From Paracoccaceae bacterium (lineage in GTDB: Bacteria > Pseudomonadota > Alphaproteobacteria > Rhodobacterales > Rhodobacteraceae), in NCBI GenBank assembly GCA_002401045.1, contig NVSA01000167.1:1-7027 (forward strand): a stretch of DNA of 7,027 nucleotides. The letters are read 5' to 3'. Position numbers and translations under genes: made by a program. Each line of letters begins with the position of its first letter. Position 1 is the stretch's first letter. Positions 1 to 5,846 of the stretch are shown here, in pieces. The notes below the pieces were generated by a model. It was not told the origin of the DNA. It did not search any database and saw only the letters and a program-made list of their open reading frames with translations.

Positions 1-31
1 AAGCCGAACCGATAATAGGCCTCCCAAAACC

Positions 32-63
32 AAAAAAGCCGCCCCAAATGGAACGGCTTTTTT
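32..63 (-). terminator. Intrinsic terminator of the ribosomal protein operon
   Basis: A perfect 10-bp inverted repeat (AAAAAAGCCG at 32-41, CGGCTTTTTT at 54-63) encloses a 12-nt loop. Read leftward it gives a GC-core hairpin ending in six U residues, 22 bp after the rpmE stop codon. This is the classical form of a Rho-independent terminator. Because A- and T-runs flank both sides, it could also stop rightward transcription from a convergent gene outside the window. Positions 1-31 show nothing recognisable. Confidence 0.92.
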
Positions 64-85
64 AAATTCATAAAGGTCGGTTGCT

Positions 86-307
86 TTAGAAGCCCAAGCC
101 TTCGTATTTCTTTTTAAACTTGGAAACACGTCCGCCGGCATCCATAAGTTTTTGGTTGCCGCCTGTCCATGCTGGGTGCACGGATGGGTCGATGTCTAAT
201 ACCAATGTGTCGCCTTCAGCGCCATATGTGGAAAATGTTTCATAAGTAGAACCATCTGTCAGTTTGACAGTGATCTTATGGTAATCTGGGTGCAGTTCGG
301 TTTTCAT
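86..307 (-). CDS. rpmE: 50S ribosomal protein L31, zinc-independent form
   Basis: This 73-residue protein is a component of the large ribosomal subunit at the central protuberance and intersubunit bridge region. It opens with the L31 signature MKTELHPDYHKI and ends with the conserved segments DPSVHPAWTGG (residues 40-50) and GRVSKFKKKYEGLGF (59-73). It contains no cysteine at all, so the zinc-ribbon CxxC ligands of the classical zinc-binding L31 are missing. From general knowledge this is the usual state in Rhodobacterales, so zinc-dependent exchange with a paralogue need not apply. The start at 307 is supported by an AGGAG Shine-Dalgarno about 8 nt upstream, which overlaps the rplS stop codon. 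It is the last gene of the operon, 11 bp after rplS, with a strong terminator behind it. Confidence 0.96.
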   Translation of the reverse strand: MKTELHPDYHKITVKLTDGSTYETFSTYGAEGDTLVLDIDPSVHPAWTGGNQKLMDAGGRVSKFKKKYEGLGF

Positions 308-318
308 CGGTTCTGCTC

Positions 319-696
319 CTATTTCTCAGATTTCGGTTTGTAGTTTGTTTGCTCGGCAATCCGAGCGGCTTTACCACGGCGTGTACGCAAGTAGTAAAGT
401 TTGGCGCGACGAACACGACCGCGACGGATAACCGTGATGCTGTCGATGTTTGTTGAATGCAGCGGGAACACACGTTCTACGCCTTCACCAAAAGAGATTT
501 TGCGTACTGTAAAAGAGGCTGCAATTGTTGAGCCGCTTTGACGTGCAATGCAAACGCCTTCGTAGTTCTGTACACGAGAGCGCGTGCCCTCAGTAACCTT
601 ATAACCTACGCGGATTGTATCACCTGCTTTAAAGTCAGGGATATCTTGGCCTAGGCTTGCAATTTGTTCAGCGTCAAGCTGTGCTAGCAAGTTCAT
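319..696 (-). CDS. rplS: 50S ribosomal protein L19
   Basis: This 125-residue L19 sits at the 30S-50S interface. It shows the family from end to end: MNLLAQLDAEQ at the N-terminus, then DIPDFKAGDTIRVGYKV (18-34), the RVQNYEGVCIAR segment, the conserved SFTVRKISFGEGVERVFPLHS and the basic IRRGRVRRAKLYYLR near the C-terminus. The start at 696 was chosen over an in-frame ATG at 813 because MNLLAQL is where L19 normally begins. It also has a good Shine-Dalgarno (AAAGGA at 703-708, 6 nt spacing). It is followed 11 bp later by rpmE. It has its own candidate promoter and a long structured leader, so it may be expressed apart from the rimM-trmD genes as well as by read-through. Confidence 0.96.
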   Translation of the reverse strand: MNLLAQLDAEQIASLGQDIPDFKAGDTIRVGYKVTEGTRSRVQNYEGVCIARQSGSTIAASFTVRKISFGEGVERVFPLHSTNIDSITVIRRGRVRRAKLYYLRTRRGKAARIAEQTNYKPKSEK

Positions 697-926
697 AGTT
701 TTTCCTTTAGCTCGCAGTTTGTCTGCGAAGTTTTGCGCCGTCTCATTGCTCTTGGTCTTTGCTTGGGTCCGCGATGCGCCCACCAGAGATAAGTCGTCTT
801 TTCTAATGTCCATTTATGCCTTTTGCCCAAGGGCGTAACCGCGAAATCACCAGACCAAAGAAATTCTGGCATTTGCAATCAAAGAAAACCACAGACTAAT
901 CAGGCAAGCCAACGACTCACCCAAGT
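697..926 (-). promoter_or_regulatory. Long 5' leader of rplS-rpmE
   Basis: If transcription starts a few bases after the -10 box at 933-938, the L19 mRNA carries a leader of about 230 nt, long for a ribosomal protein gene in a packed operon. The leader holds small stem candidates (CCAGA 850-854 with TCTGG 865-869, GCCC/GGGC near 829-838) and a clear hairpin at 712-728 just before the Shine-Dalgarno. Two frames stay open through much of it: one from an ATG at 813 in frame with rplS, and one from an ATG at 872 whose TGA overlaps the rplS start as ATGA. Neither encodes a protein I recognise. Autogenous L19 leaders are known in other phyla, but I see no match to their described form, so regulation is only inferred. 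Confidence 0.4.
712..728 (-). promoter_or_regulatory. Hairpin immediately upstream of the rplS ribosome binding site
   Basis: TCGCAG (712-717) and CTGCGA (723-728) form a perfect 6-bp stem with a 5-nt loop. The stem ends 3 nt before the AAAGGA Shine-Dalgarno of rplS (703-708). No U-run follows, so it is not a terminator. It could be a protein binding site, a structure that keeps the ribosome binding site open, or chance. The regulatory role is inference. Confidence 0.4.
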
Positions 927-932
927 CCGCGC

Positions 933-961
933 GGTATAGAATGCCCACGCCGTGCAATCAA
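933..961 (-). promoter_or_regulatory. Candidate sigma70 promoter for rplS-rpmE
   Basis: On the minus strand TTGATT (-35, 961-956) and TATACC (-10, 938-933) are separated by exactly 17 bp. Each box matches four of six consensus positions, and the -35 is preceded by C, giving the CTTGA form common in alphaproteobacteria. It lies in the 170-bp gap between trmD and the open region upstream of rplS, the largest gap within the block downstream of ffh, where an internal promoter would be expected. No convincing terminator lies between trmD and this site, so read-through probably also occurs. Confidence 0.5.
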
Positions 962-983
962 GTCATAAGTGGTGTTTCGCGGC

Positions 984-1808
984 TTAGTCGCAGGGCTTTT
1001 TATCGTCGCTTGCCGCTTCATAATCTGCCCATAAATCAGGACGGCGTTCGCGGGTGATCCGCTTTGATTGTTCTTTGCGCCAAGCATCGACCTTGCCGTG
1101 GTGCCCAGAGGTCAGCACATCGGGTATTTTGCGCCCCTTCCATGTGGCAGGGCGGGTGTATTGTGGGTGCTCTAACAGCCCGTTGGAAAAGCTTTCTTCG
1201 ACCGTACTGTCAGCATTGCCCAATACGTTTGGCAACAAGCGTACTGTGGCATCAATCAAGGCCTGAGCGGCAATTTCGCCCCCCGTTAGTACAAAATCCC
1301 CCAAGGATACTTCTTGGATGTTGTATTCTTCTAGTACCCGTTCATCGACGCCTTCAAAACGTCCGCACAACAATGTCATGCCTTGGGCTTGGCTGAACTT
1401 TTGTGCCATCGCTTGATCGAATGGTTTGCCGCGTGGGGACAAGTAAATCACAGGCCATGCGTTCGGGTCCATCGGTGTGCCGCGCCGCGCATCATCCATT
1501 GCGCCGCCGACAACATCAGCCTTTAGCACCATGCCTGCGCCGCCGCCTGCTGGCGTGTCGTCAACATCATGGTGTTTGCCAATGCCGTAGCCGCGTAATT
1601 CGATGGTCTCAAGGTTCCACAAACCTTCTTTCAGGGCTTTGCCAGTCAGCGATCCGCCCAGCACCCCTGGGAATAATTCAGGAAACAGCGTGATAATTTT
1701 GACCTTCCACGCGCCGAAAATATCAGGCGTGTTGGTCATCAATTCACGTGGCTTCAGGGACGGGCGCACAGCCAAGCGGCCATGGGATTTTGCAGGTTTA
1801 TCCGTCAT
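984..1808 (-). CDS. trmD: tRNA (guanine-N1-)-methyltransferase TrmD
   Basis: TrmD transfers a methyl group from S-adenosylmethionine to N1 of G37 in tRNAs reading CNN codons, preventing +1 frameshifting. The 274-residue protein has the SPOUT trefoil-knot signatures LLCGRFEGVDERV (146-158) and GDFVLTGGEIA (170-180), followed by IDATVRLLPNVLG. Arg157 and Asp171 are the likely catalytic pair. The C-terminal tRNA-binding part carries EHPQYTRPATWKG and IPDVLTSGHH. About 33 residues (including SHGR and LKPREL) precede the usual N-terminus (WKVKIITLFPELF); such an extension is, as I recall, common in Rhodobacterales. Two tandem ATGs (1811, 1808) follow a GAGGA Shine-Dalgarno. The second has the better 8-nt spacing and was chosen; the first would add one Met. 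The start overlaps rimM by 11 bp, indicating coupled translation. Confidence 0.95.
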   Translation of the reverse strand: MTDKPAKSHGRLAVRPSLKPRELMTNTPDIFGAWKVKIITLFPELFPGVLGGSLTGKALKEGLWNLETIELRGYGIGKHHDVDDTPAGGGAGMVLKADVVGGAMDDARRGTPMDPNAWPVIYLSPRGKPFDQAMAQKFSQAQGMTLLCGRFEGVDERVLEEYNIQEVSLGDFVLTGGEIAAQALIDATVRLLPNVLGNADSTVEESFSNGLLEHPQYTRPATWKGRKIPDVLTSGHHGKVDAWRKEQSKRITRERRPDLWADYEAASDDKKPCD

Positions 1809-2325
1809 CATCTTTGTCCTCTGGCAATGATCCCTCTGGTGGATCCACAATGATGCGTCCTGCGGTCAAATCAACGGTTGGGACGGCTTCGCGGGTGAAC
1901 GGCAGTAAGGCTGATCCTTTGATACCCTTACCTGTGATTTCTAAAACATCCCCTGCGCCGTGGTCATGTACCGCCATGATCTTGCCCAAGACTTCGCCGC
2001 CCGTATCAACGACTTCTAGTCCGATCAGGTCGGCATGATAGAATTCGTCATCTGGCAGGTTGGGCAATACATCGCGATCGACATATAGGCGAATGCCTTT
2101 CAGGCCGTCGGCTTCGTCTTTGTATTGAACACCTTTGATCCGACAGGCAAACCCGCCTTTGACGGGGCGGGCGATTTTCAACTTGAATGTCTGGGTGCCG
2201 TCTTCAGATGTCAGTGCGCCATATTTATCCAACGCGGCAGGGTCTGCGCAGAAGCTTTTGATACGCAATTCGCCGCGCACCCCAAAGGCACCCATAATGG
2301 CGCCGACACATACTTTTTCACTCAT
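1798..2325 (-). CDS. rimM: Ribosome maturation factor RimM
   Basis: RimM binds S19 in the 30S head and assists late 30S assembly and 16S rRNA processing. The 175-residue protein has the N-terminal RimM domain (VGAIMGAFGVRGELRIKSF, residues 7-25) and the C-terminal PRC-barrel-like domain starting at DDEFYHADLIGLEV (92-105). The end has the family motif LLPFTREAVPTVDL...RIIVDPPEG (140-165), then a short acidic tail. The start at 2325 matches the family N-terminus; its ATG overlaps the TGA of the upstream EVE gene as ATGA, with AAAGG about 11 nt upstream. Its 3' end overlaps trmD by 11 bp. The rimM-trmD-rplS order is the widely conserved bacterial arrangement. Confidence 0.95.
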   Translation of the reverse strand: MSEKVCVGAIMGAFGVRGELRIKSFCADPAALDKYGALTSEDGTQTFKLKIARPVKGGFACRIKGVQYKDEADGLKGIRLYVDRDVLPNLPDDEFYHADLIGLEVVDTGGEVLGKIMAVHDHGAGDVLEITGKGIKGSALLPFTREAVPTVDLTAGRIIVDPPEGSLPEDKDDDG

Positions 2326-2744
2326 TTGCGCATCGCCTTTGCAATTACTTCGAAATCTTGTTGCTCTATTTGAAACAATCCACGGCGAAAGGCCATGCCC
2401 CAATACCGTGGATTGGTTATGAAACTTAAATCTTCCAACATCGGCTTGGTGGGAACCTCGCGTATGTCTTCATAGCCCGCGTCATGCACCCAAGCGGTAA
2501 ATCCTGTATGCGCCCATTTTCGTTGGTAAGGCGCGTTGCTGGTGACTGTGCCAAGCGCCACAAAGGCTTGGATAGTCGCCCCTTCACCAATGCCAGACTT
2601 TGGCGCATAGTAAATAAACGGATCGCCCACAGACAACTTATCTACAGCGCTTTGTTTGCCATGTGAAAAGGCACAAACCCGATTTTCAACGGCAATTTTT
2701 GCATGATCTCCTGCAACAACACCGATCCAAAACTTTTGGGTCAT
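2322..2744 (-). CDS. Small EVE-domain (UPF0310-like) protein
   Basis: This 140-residue soluble protein consists almost wholly of one EVE domain, a PUA/YTH-like fold whose members bind modified bases in DNA or RNA. Supporting features are the opening KFWIGVV (4-10), HGK (28-30), the GDPFIYYAP strand (40-48), a central QAFVALGTV segment, and the C-terminal signature LSFITNPRYWG (106-116) followed by the basic AFRRGLFQI. It has no nuclease, methyltransferase or other partner domain. The ATG at 2744 lies 2 bp after the bluB stop with a GGAAAG site upstream; an earlier in-frame ATG at 2846 would lie inside bluB and precede the family's N-terminus. Its TGA overlaps the rimM ATG, so it is probably translated together with rimM. 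Ligand and role are unknown; RNA binding is a reasonable guess given the neighbours. Confidence 0.85.
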   Translation of the reverse strand: MTQKFWIGVVAGDHAKIAVENRVCAFSHGKQSAVDKLSVGDPFIYYAPKSGIGEGATIQAFVALGTVTSNAPYQRKWAHTGFTAWVHDAGYEDIREVPTKPMLEDLSFITNPRYWGMAFRRGLFQIEQQDFEVIAKAMRK

Positions 2745-2746
2745 GA

Positions 2747-3379
2747 CTATCTTTCCAATAAATGCGCCAGCGTAGGATCGCGGGTTTCCCAGCCGATATT
2801 TTCTAATTCTGGCGTTAGTGTATCTTCTTTTGGCCAGCCAATGCAAAGATATGCCACCAACGACCAGTTGTCAGGGACATCCAAATCACGGCGCAATTGG
2901 TCAGGGTCTAATATCGACACCCAACCCGTGCCTAAGCCTTTGGCACGTGCCGCCAGCCAGAAATTCATAATACCCGCGACTACAGAATAGCGCCGCATCT
3001 CTGGCATGGTGCGCGCACCCAAGCCATGACCTTTGCCGGTACCTTCGTCGCAAAAAATCGCAAATTGAACAGGGGCTTCACGCATCCCAGTTAGTTTCAT
3101 CGACGCATAGGTTTCGGCCTGCGTATCGCGGTAGGCTGATAATGCTTCTTGGTTGGCAACCTCAAAGTTCGCTAACGCGGCGGCGCGGGCACTTTTGCTG
3201 GTCACATTCACAATGCGCCAAGGTTCCGACAAGCCAACTGAAGGTGCCGTCTCGAAGGCAGTCAAGCAATCGTTTAAAACGTCAAGGGGAACAGGGTCAG
3301 TCTTGAAGTGGCGCACATCGCGGCGCCACTTCATTAAATTTAGCAATTCGGATTGAAACTCTTGTGAAAACTCACGCAT
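2747..3379 (-). CDS. bluB: 5,6-dimethylbenzimidazole synthase BluB
   Basis: BluB uses oxygen to break down reduced FMN into 5,6-dimethylbenzimidazole, the lower ligand of vitamin B12. The 210-residue protein belongs to the nitroreductase-like flavin fold and carries the BluB-specific signatures: WRRDVRHF (18-25, Asp21 likely being the family's special aspartate), TAPSVGLSEPWRIV (44-57), GHGLGARTMPEMRRYSVV (117-134), and LAARAKGLGTGWVSILDP (142-159) with Ser155 in the expected serine position. These separate it from ordinary nitroreductases. The start at 3379 has GGAG 6 nt upstream. It lies 23 bp after rpsP and 2 bp before the EVE gene. No other cobalamin gene is visible here, so it is a pathway gene separated from its partners and placed under ribosomal-operon transcription. 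Confidence 0.92.
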   Translation of the reverse strand: MREFSQEFQSELLNLMKWRRDVRHFKTDPVPLDVLNDCLTAFETAPSVGLSEPWRIVNVTSKSARAAALANFEVANQEALSAYRDTQAETYASMKLTGMREAPVQFAIFCDEGTGKGHGLGARTMPEMRRYSVVAGIMNFWLAARAKGLGTGWVSILDPDQLRRDLDVPDNWSLVAYLCIGWPKEDTLTPELENIGWETRDPTLAHLLER

Positions 3380-3402
3380 AGACCACTCCGAAATTCAGTA
3401 TA

Positions 3403-3852
3403 TTATTCAGCTGCTTTTTCTTCTGCCGCAGGTGCTTCTTCAGCAGGTGCCGCCGCCGCAGCTGCTGCCGCCGCTTTTGCATCTTCTTCAGCTTGCTTTG
3501 CAGCTTCTGCCGCGTCGGTAACTTTTTGCGCTTTTTCTTCAATGCGATCTTGGGCTTTTTGACCAGGTTTCGCTTTGTTTGGGTTGTTACGCTCAGTCTT
3601 AGTCAAGACGCCTGAGGCTTCCAAGAAACGTGCAACACGATCCGTAGGCTGTGCGCCTTCGCCCAACCAGTAGTTTACGCGTTCCATGTTCAACTGTACA
3701 CGATCTTCGCTGTCTTTTGGCAACAATGGGTTATATGTACCCAATTTTTCAACGTAACGACCGTCACGTGGCATACGGCTGTCAGCCGCTACAACGCGAT
3801 AAAATGGGCGTTTTTTTGAGCCGCCACGGGCCAGTCTGATTTTCATAGCCAT
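3403..3852 (-). CDS. rpsP: 30S ribosomal protein S16 with a long C-terminal tail
   Basis: S16 is an early-binding 30S protein that contacts the 5' domain of 16S rRNA. Residues 1 to about 85 are the normal S16 domain: MKIRLARGGSKKRPFYRVV, DSRMPRDGRYVEKLGTYNPL, and LNMERVNYWLGEGAQPTDRV. The remaining 64 residues form a charged Ala/Glu/Lys-rich tail containing a run of nine alanines (127-135), encoded by mixed GCN codons rather than a pure triplet repeat. The E. coli protein is about 82 residues; alphaproteobacterial S16 often has a tail, but 149 is on the long side. The start at 3852 has AGGAG 9 nt upstream; a second ATG lies at 3846. It lies 40 bp after chorismate mutase and 23 bp before bluB. 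Confidence 0.95.
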   Translation of the reverse strand: MAMKIRLARGGSKKRPFYRVVAADSRMPRDGRYVEKLGTYNPLLPKDSEDRVQLNMERVNYWLGEGAQPTDRVARFLEASGVLTKTERNNPNKAKPGQKAQDRIEEKAQKVTDAAEAAKQAEEDAKAAAAAAAAAPAEEAPAAEEKAAE

Positions 3853-3892
3853 GATATATATCTCCTAGATTAGCTATTTGAGGCTTTCGCCG

Positions 3893-4189
3893 TCATTCTT
3901 GATGTTGTTTGTGGTGTTGGATAACTTCGCTGATGATGAAGTTTAGAAACTTCTTCGCGAATTCGGGGTCGAGGCGGGCGCGTTTCGCCAAATCCTCAAG
4001 ACGTTCTATTTGTTCGGCTTCACGGGCAGGATCAGAGGGCGGTAACGCATGTTCCGCTTTCAGTTTTCCAACCGCTTGGGTGTGCTTAAACCGTTCGCCA
4101 AGCGTGTAGATTAAAATTGCATCCAAACGATCAATACTGTCGCGATGTTCTTTCAAAATATCGGCGGCTTTTTGTGTTGTATCGGCCAT
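3893..4189 (-). CDS. Chorismate mutase, AroQ class (monofunctional)
   Basis: It converts chorismate to prephenate at the start of phenylalanine and tyrosine synthesis. The 98-residue all-helical protein aligns with the chorismate mutase part of the E. coli P-protein: Arg16 (HRDSIDRLDAIL), Arg33 (GERF), Lys44 (VGKLK), Asp53 and Glu57 (SDPAREAEQ) match the active-site Arg, Arg, Lys, Asp and Glu. The last helix (FIISEVIQHHK) has no clear glutamine in the expected place and seems to offer His instead. No prephenate dehydratase or dehydrogenase domain is attached, and there is no signal peptide, so it is cytosolic. Its ATG overlaps the ffh stop by one base (TAATG), giving coupled translation. The ffh - chorismate mutase - rpsP order is, as I recall, common in Rhodobacterales. 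Confidence 0.88.
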   Translation of the reverse strand: MADTTQKAADILKEHRDSIDRLDAILIYTLGERFKHTQAVGKLKAEHALPPSDPAREAEQIERLEDLAKRARLDPEFAKKFLNFIISEVIQHHKQHQE

Positions 4190-5697
4190 TATTTTTTCTT
4201 CCCAAACCCAGACAGGCCAGGGGGAAGCGATAAACCACCACCCAAACCAGGTAAGCCACCGCCAGACATTTGTCCCATCTGTTTGGCCGCTTGTTCCATC
4301 GCTTTAGGATCCATTGCAGACGGATCTAGCCCGGCAGGCAGTCCGCCGCCTTTGCCCATCATGCCCTTCATGGCTTGTTTTAACATGCCACCTTTACCCA
4401 TCTTTTTCATCATGTCGCCCATCTGGCGTTGCATTTTCAAAAGCTGGTTCATTTCTGGAACGCTTAAACCTGCACCTGCCGCCACACGCTTTTTACGGCT
4501 GGCTTGCATCAATTGAGGGTTGGCGCGTTCTTTCTTGGTCATCGATTGGATCAGCGCGATTTGGTGAACGAATACTTTATCGTCAATGCCGCCCGCTTCT
4601 TCGATTTTTTTGGACATCTTTTTCATGCCGGGCAACATGCTCATCACCCCTTGCATACCGCCCATTTTCATCATTTGCTCAAGCTGCATCTTTAGGTCGT
4701 TCATGTTGAACTGACCCTTTTTGAAACGCTTCATCATGCGTTCAGCTTGTTCGGCCTCTATGGTATCTTGGGCTTTTTCAACCAGCGATACGATATCGCC
4801 CATGCCCAAAATGCGCCCCGCAACACGTTCAGGGTGGAATTCTTCTAGCGCATCAAGTTTTTCGCCAAGACCGACAAATTTGATCGGCTTGCCTGTAACT
4901 GCGCGCATAGAGAGTGCCGCACCGCCGCGCCCGTCACCATCCATACGTGTTAAAATTACGCCTGAAATGCCGATGCGTTGGTCAAAGTTTTCAGCCGTGT
5001 GCAAGGCGTCTTGGCCTGTTAACCCGTCAACGACCAGCAAGGTTTCGCGCGGGTTGGCAATATCGCGTACCGCTTCAACTTCGGACATTAATGTGTCGTC
5101 AATCGACAAACGACCCGCCGTGTCCAATATGAACACGTCATAACCGCCTAATGTGGCTTGTTGTTTGGCGCGTTTGGCGATTTTTATAGCGCTTTCGCCT
5201 TTGACGATCGGTAATGTGTCGACGTCAATCTGCACACCCAAAATCGCCAATTGTTCCATCGCCGCAGGGCGGTTGGTGTCGAGCGACGCCATCAAAACCT
5301 TTTTGCCGTGTTTCTCTTTTAGACGTTTTGCCAATTTGGCACTTGTCGTGGTTTTACCAGAGCCTTGCAAGCCGACCATCAAGATCGGAGCAGGGGGATT
5401 GTCAACTTTTAACGCACCCGCATTGGCATTATCGCCCGCTAGAAAATGCACCAATTCGTCGTGGACGATTTTGACAACTTGCTGGCCAGGGGTCACCGAT
5501 TTGGTCACCGATTGACCGGATGCTTTTTCTTGCACCGCTTTGACAAAGTCCCGTGCAACAGGCAAGGAAACATCCGCCTCCAGCAAGGCCACACGCACTT
5601 CGCGTAAGGCAACAGATACATCTTCTTGGGAAAGCGCACCTTGTTTGGTGAGTTTGTCAAAAACGCCCGTTAGGCGATCGGAGAGATTTTCAAACAT
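4189..5697 (-). CDS. ffh: Signal recognition particle protein Ffh
   Basis: Ffh is the GTPase of the signal recognition particle. With 4.5S RNA it binds signal sequences of inner-membrane proteins on the ribosome and delivers them to FtsY. The 502-residue protein has the N domain with ALLEADVSLPVAR (37-49), and the G domain with the P-loop GLQGSGKTTT (109-118), DTNRPAA (140-146), DTAGRL (192-197), TRMDGDGRGG (250-259; Arg and Met replace the usual Lys and Leu or Met of TKxD) and GLGEKLDALEEFHP (276-289). The Met-rich M domain has MTKKERANP and the RNA-binding ASRKKRVAAGAG (399-410). A Gly/Met-rich tail ends in GKKK. The start at 5697 matches the family and has AAAGG 8 nt upstream; an in-frame ATG at 5763 adds 22 atypical residues. 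It is the first gene of the block. Confidence 0.96.
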   Translation of the reverse strand: MFENLSDRLTGVFDKLTKQGALSQEDVSVALREVRVALLEADVSLPVARDFVKAVQEKASGQSVTKSVTPGQQVVKIVHDELVHFLAGDNANAGALKVDNPPAPILMVGLQGSGKTTTSAKLAKRLKEKHGKKVLMASLDTNRPAAMEQLAILGVQIDVDTLPIVKGESAIKIAKRAKQQATLGGYDVFILDTAGRLSIDDTLMSEVEAVRDIANPRETLLVVDGLTGQDALHTAENFDQRIGISGVILTRMDGDGRGGAALSMRAVTGKPIKFVGLGEKLDALEEFHPERVAGRILGMGDIVSLVEKAQDTIEAEQAERMMKRFKKGQFNMNDLKMQLEQMMKMGGMQGVMSMLPGMKKMSKKIEEAGGIDDKVFVHQIALIQSMTKKERANPQLMQASRKKRVAAGAGLSVPEMNQLLKMQRQMGDMMKKMGKGGMLKQAMKGMMGKGGGLPAGLDPSAMDPKAMEQAAKQMGQMSGGGLPGLGGGLSLPPGLSGFGKKK

Positions 5698-5760
5698 ATC
5701 TTGTGCCTTTCGACCCATGCGTTGCGGTTTTGTAGAAAGCAACTGGCCAAACGCAAAAGA

Positions 5761-5789
5761 CACCAGTGGGCGAAACTCGCTGACTGGTG
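5761..5789 (-). promoter_or_regulatory. Hairpin with U-rich tail in the ffh leader (possible attenuator)
   Basis: CACCAGT (5761-5767) and ACTGGTG (5783-5789) form a perfect 7-bp outer stem. A 2x2 internal loop separates this from a 4-bp inner stem, GCGA (5770-5773) with TCGC (5777-5780), capped by 3 nt. Read leftward it is followed at once by UCUUUU (5760-5755). It lies between the candidate ffh promoter and the ffh start, 63 bp before the ATG. This fits a weak terminator, acting either as an attenuator of ffh or as the end of the MarR transcript. The U-run is interrupted and short, so termination strength is uncertain. Confidence 0.45.
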
Positions 5790-5815
5790 GTGATCTTGGA
5801 CGCGTCCTTAGACCA

Positions 5816-5830
5816 GAAGTTTAGAACTTC
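5816..5830. repeat. Short perfect inverted repeat near the predicted ffh transcription start
   Basis: GAAGTT (5816-5821) and AACTTC (5825-5830) flank a 3-bp TAG centre. On the minus strand it would lie roughly 10-25 bases into the ffh transcript, counted from the -10 box at 5847-5852. It could be a repressor site or a small RNA stem. It does not resemble the repeat in the MarR/EF-hand gap. Chance is possible for a site this short. Confidence 0.3.
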
Positions 5831-5846
5831 CTATGAATTACTTGGG

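Noticed and set aside
696..813. In-frame ATG at 813 giving L19 an extra 39 residues
   Set aside because: The family begins at MNLLAQL and the best Shine-Dalgarno is in front of the ATG at 696; the upstream part looks like leader sequence.
1809..1850. Longer TrmD start near 1850
   Set aside because: It lies well inside rimM and lacks a good ribosome binding site; the ATG at 1808 (or 1811) has GAGGA at good spacing.
2745..2846. Longer EVE-protein start at 2846
   Set aside because: The extra 34 codons are bluB sequence in another frame; the EVE family begins at the KFWIGVV strand.
4145..5515. Long open frames antisense to ffh
   Set aside because: They mirror the codon pattern of ffh, have proline- and serine-rich translations typical of shadows, and lack family motifs or convincing ribosome binding sites.
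5698..5763. Longer Ffh start at 5763
   Set aside because: The added residues do not resemble Ffh, and the ATG at 5697 with MFENLSDRL is the family start with AAAGG upstream; the earlier ATG lies in the leader hairpin.
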